Positions 61,540-64,000 of a stretch of 64,000 nucleotides of DNA are shown here, piece by piece; position 1 is the stretch's first letter; the number at the start of each line of letters is the position of its first letter. Origin of the DNA: VRUE01 sp963788975 (lineage in GTDB: Bacteria; Actinomycetota; Thermoleophilia; Solirubrobacterales; 70-9). The notes beneath the pieces were generated by a model. That model was not told the DNA's origin, did no database searches, and saw nothing but the letters and a program-made list of their open reading frames with translations. The position numbers were made by a program, and so were the translations under genes. The stretch is taken from NCBI GenBank assembly GCA_963788975.1, contig CAWBIJ010000004.1, positions 1,302,001 to 1,366,000 of the forward strand, in the 5' to 3' direction.

Positions 61540-64000
61540 CAGGTGCTCACCTTCTTGATCTCGACCGCGACCGGGGAGCCGTTCAGTAGGCCGTTGGCGT
61601 TGCCCTCGGCGGTTCCCTCGATCAGGAAGCAGACTCCCTCCTGCATCCGTTCCTTGATCGCCACTAGCGCCAACACGCTCGTCCCGTTCTGCGACACCTC
61701 CACCTGGTCACCGCTTCTCAGGCCTAGGTGCTCTGCGTCGGCTACGGCCAGCTCTATGTGCTGCTGCGGCTGCAAGAACCTGAGTGGCGGATTCAGCTCC
61801 GTGATCGGTCCAGCCCATAGATCCCGATAGGTCCCAAGGGTTAGGGCCGACGCCGGCACCCCCTCCTCACTCGCAACTCGTCGATGGAGAGGTTCAGTGC
61901 TGTCGCCGCCAGCGCCCGGCTCCTCCCGCGCAAAACGTGAGGAGAGGGCGCCGACATCGGCCCCATCCGTCGCGCCTCCCGGAGCAGGGAGGGACGAAGC
62001 GGCGGGGCGGTCCTGCCAACGGATTCCGCGGCCGGCAATGGCGGCGTCGTCGATGCCGGCGTAGAAGGGGACCGCGTCCGTCAGGGCGGCGAGGGCGAAG
62101 GGCTGGGAGTGGATGCCGGTGTCGTGGCCGAGGGCGAGGGCGAGTTCGGCTAGGACGCCCCAGTTGGGACGGATGTCCCCGGGGCGGGAGGCGCTTGGGC
62201 GCACGCGCTGAAGGCGGCCGTCGGGGTGCGTCACCGTGCCGTCTTTCTCCGCATGCGTCTCCAGCGGGAAGACGACATCGGCCACCGCCGTGGTGGCGTT
62301 CTCGAACATTGAGAAGCAGATGACATGGTCGGCGGCCGCGAGGGCGCGGGCCCAGGCTTGGGAGTTGAGGAAGTCGCGCAGGGGGTCGACGCCGAAGAGG
62401 AGGAGGGTCTTCAGTTCGCCCGACTCGAAGGCGACGCGGATCTCCTTGGTCGACTTCCCCCCAGTGGTTTCTGAGAGGCCCGGGCCGGCGTCGGGGAGGC
62501 AGCCGACCTCGCGCAGGCCGCGGGCGTTGGTCACGTCGGGGACTTCGAGCAGGCCAGAGCCGTCCTTGGCGGCGAGGTCGAGGGCGGCGGTCACGTCGAG
62601 CAGGGCGCCGGTGGCGGCATCGCCCTCGCGGGCGATCCGCTCGCCCCAGACGATCACGACGCTCTCGGCGCCGCGCAGGACCTCGGCGACCTCGGAGGCG
62701 TGGCCGTCGTCTGGGTTGCGCAGGCCGGCCGCCAGCTCGGCGAGGAAGGCGGTCGCCTCGCCGGGGGCGTAGCGCGCCGCCGCCACGGCGCCGCCGTCGA
62801 GGGCGGTGGGGCGCTCCGTGGCGACGGCGAGCCTGGCACCGTTGCGGCGGATCGCCTTGCGGACTCGCAGGTCGAGGATCGGCGAGCTGTGCAGCGGGTC
62901 GGTGCCGACCACCAGGATCGCGTCGGCGTCGTCGATGTCGCGGACCTCGACGGAGATCTCCGGCTGGGAGAGACGGATCAGTGTCTCCCTCGAAGGGCCA
63001 TGCGCGGTCCGGGACTCGACGTGCGGAGAGCCGAGCGCCTCGCGCAGGATGCGCTGAACCAGGTAGCCCTCCTCGTTTGAGGCGTCGCCGACGATCGCGG
63101 CGCTCTGGGCGCCGCCCGCCCGCAGCGCCTCGGCCGCCTTCTCGATCGCCTCGGGCCACTCGACCGCATCGCCGCCGCGCAGGCGCGGCTCGGTCACCCG
63201 CTGCTCGGCGCCGAACATCTCGAAGCCGTAGCGGCCGCGGTCGCAGAGCCAGCCGTCGTCGACGTCGGGGTTGTCGCGGGCGATCACCCGCTTCACCTCC
63301 TCGTCGCGCACCGTGAAGCTGACGTTGCACTGGCTTGGGCAGAGCGTGCAGACCGAGCCCGCCTCCTCGATGTCCCAGGGACGGGCGCGGAAGCGGTAGG
63401 TGTAGCTGGTCAGCGCCCCGACCGGGCAGAGGTCGGTGATGTTGCCGTGGAAGGGGGCGATGTAGGGGCGGTCGTCGAAGGTGCCGACGAAGCTGCGGTC
63501 GCCGCGGTCCAGGAGCTGCAGCTGCTCGTCTTCGGCGACCTCCTGGCTGAAGCGCACGCAGCGGTAGCAGAGGATGCAGCGCTCGCGGTCGATCGCCACC
63601 AGCGGCGAGAGCTCGACCGGCTTCTGGAAGTGGCGCTTGGGGTCGGTGAAGCGGCTCTTGCCGGGTCCCCAGCCCATCGTGATGTCCTGCAGTGGGCATT
63701 CGCCGCCCTTGTCGCAGACCGGGCAATCGAGCGGGTGGTTGACGAGCAGGAACTCGACCACCGCACTCTGGGCGTGCTTGACCTGCTCGGTACGGGTGTG
63801 GACGACCATGCCGTCACGCACAGGGGTCGAGCAGGAGGTCTGCAGCTTCGGGATCCCCTCGATCTCGACCAAGCACATGCGGCAGGCCCCGACCGGCTCG
63901 CCCAGCTTCGGCTCGTAACAGAAGACCGGGATCTCGACGTCGCCCCGCTTGGCGGCGTCGTGCAGCATCTCGCCCTCGGTCGCGGCGACCTCGCGGCCGT
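61539..64000 (-). CDS. nuoG: NADH-quinone oxidoreductase subunit G (5' end outside window)
   Basis: This catalytic-arm subunit is cut by the right edge; about 820 codons are present. An in-frame ATG at 63968 is not the true start, because the reading frame continues with GREVAATEGE. It has the 2Fe-2S site (CYEPKLGEPVGACRMC), the His/Cys N3-type site (NHPLDCPVCDKGGECPLQD), the 4Fe-4S site CILCYRCVRFSQE, then the molybdopterin-like domain with CTLCPSQCNVSF. The C-terminal end (about the last 100 residues) is a molybdopterin dinucleotide-binding domain. Confidence 0.95.
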   Translation of the reverse strand, partial: GREVAATEGEMLHDAAKRGDVEIPVFCYEPKLGEPVGACRMCLVEIEGIPKLQTSCSTPVRDGMVVHTRTEQVKHAQSAVVEFLLVNHPLDCPVCDKGGECPLQDITMGWGPGKSRFTDPKRHFQKPVELSPLVAIDRERCILCYRCVRFSQEVAEDEQLQLLDRGDRSFVGTFDDRPYIAPFHGNITDLCPVGALTSYTYRFRARPWDIEEAGSVCTLCPSQCNVSFTVRDEEVKRVIARDNPDVDDGWLCDRGRYGFEMFGAEQRVTEPRLRGGDAVEWPEAIEKAAEALRAGGAQSAAIVGDASNEEGYLVQRILREALGSPHVESRTAHGPSRETLIRLSQPEISVEVRDIDDADAILVVGTDPLHSSPILDLRVRKAIRRNGARLAVATERPTALDGGAVAAARYAPGEATAFLAELAAGLRNPDDGHASEVAEVLRGAESVVIVWGERIAREGDAATGALLDVTAALDLAAKDGSGLLEVPDVTNARGLREVGCLPDAGPGLSETTGGKSTKEIRVAFESGELKTLLLFGVDPLRDFLNSQAWARALAAADHVICFSMFENATTAVADVVFPLETHAEKDGTVTHPDGRLQRVRPSASRPGDIRPNWGVLAELALALGHDTGIHSQPFALAALTDAVPFYAGIDDAAIAGRGIRWQDRPAASSLPAPGGATDGADVGALSSRFAREEPGAGGDSTEPLHRRVASEEGVPASALTLGTYRDLWAGPITELNPPLRFLQPQQHIELAVADAEHLGLRSGDQVEVSQNGTSVLALVAIKERMQEGVCFLIEGTAEGNANGLLNGSPVAVEIKKVST

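Noticed and set aside
61894..63726. 610-codon frame within nuoG, same strand, different phase
   Set aside because: Arg/Pro/Gly-rich out-of-frame translation of nuoG.

Overview
The window is a high-GC, gene-dense piece of a free-living aerobic bacterial chromosome. The gene set suggests an actinobacterium, most likely class Thermoleophilia (Solirubrobacterales); this is inference. The evidence is an Actinobacteria-style fused 2-oxoglutarate dehydrogenase, a decaprenyl-phosphate phosphoribosyltransferase homologue, several TetR regulators sharing one N-terminal signature, and three secreted NGAVTxxKL-repeat proteins of a kind I associate with Thermoleophilia. There are no rRNA or tRNA genes, CRISPR arrays, IS transposases or phage genes. 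No gene-free stretch exceeds 300 bases.

Layout. 0.2-8 kb: a UDP-glucuronate decarboxylase-like epimerase, a probable metal-binding protein of unknown function, the large subunit of methylmalonyl-CoA mutase, an AbiEi/DUF559 gene framed by 32-base direct repeats, a repeat-rich secreted protein, and a propionyl-CoA carboxylase beta subunit. 8-11 kb: four TetR regulators. 11-16 kb: a potABCD-type polyamine ABC importer and a secreted NlpC/P60-like hydrolase preceded by a clear c-di-AMP (ydaO) riboswitch. 16-24 kb: SDR, aconitase, DUF3817 and a 1349-residue E2-E1 2-oxoglutarate dehydrogenase fusion. 24-30 kb: a two-domain fatty acyl-CoA reductase beside an alkyl-DHAP-synthase-like flavoprotein (possible ether lipid synthesis), then a UbiA phosphoribosyltransferase. 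30-41 kb: citrate synthase, PfkB kinase, quinone oxidoreductase, DEAD-box helicase, a histidine kinase/response regulator pair, an APH-type kinase plus acyl-CoA dehydrogenase pair (ACAD10/11-like), and two more repeat proteins. 41-51 kb: mixed housekeeping and accessory genes (RibD-C reductase, sulfotransferase, flippase-like protein, voltage-gated channel, VapBC-type toxin-antitoxin, ThyX, diguanylate cyclase, AEC transporter). 51-64 kb: acyl-CoA synthetase and the nuoGHIJKLMN part of complex I, running off the right edge within nuoG.

Metabolically the window joins propionyl-CoA to succinyl-CoA (PccB, MutA), the TCA cycle (GltA, AcnA, OdhA), fatty acid activation and oxidation (FadD, ACAD) and the respiratory chain (Nuo).

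The most unusual feature is a set of long hairpin-forming elements of about 60-120 bases. They nearly fill several intergenic gaps and in two cases lie inside coding sequence. Three families each occur twice. Within a family the central core is conserved, while the outer arms differ completely between copies yet are complementary to each other within a copy. One copy forms the linker of the OdhA fusion. I know of no described family that matches this pattern, and it is the best candidate here for something undescribed.
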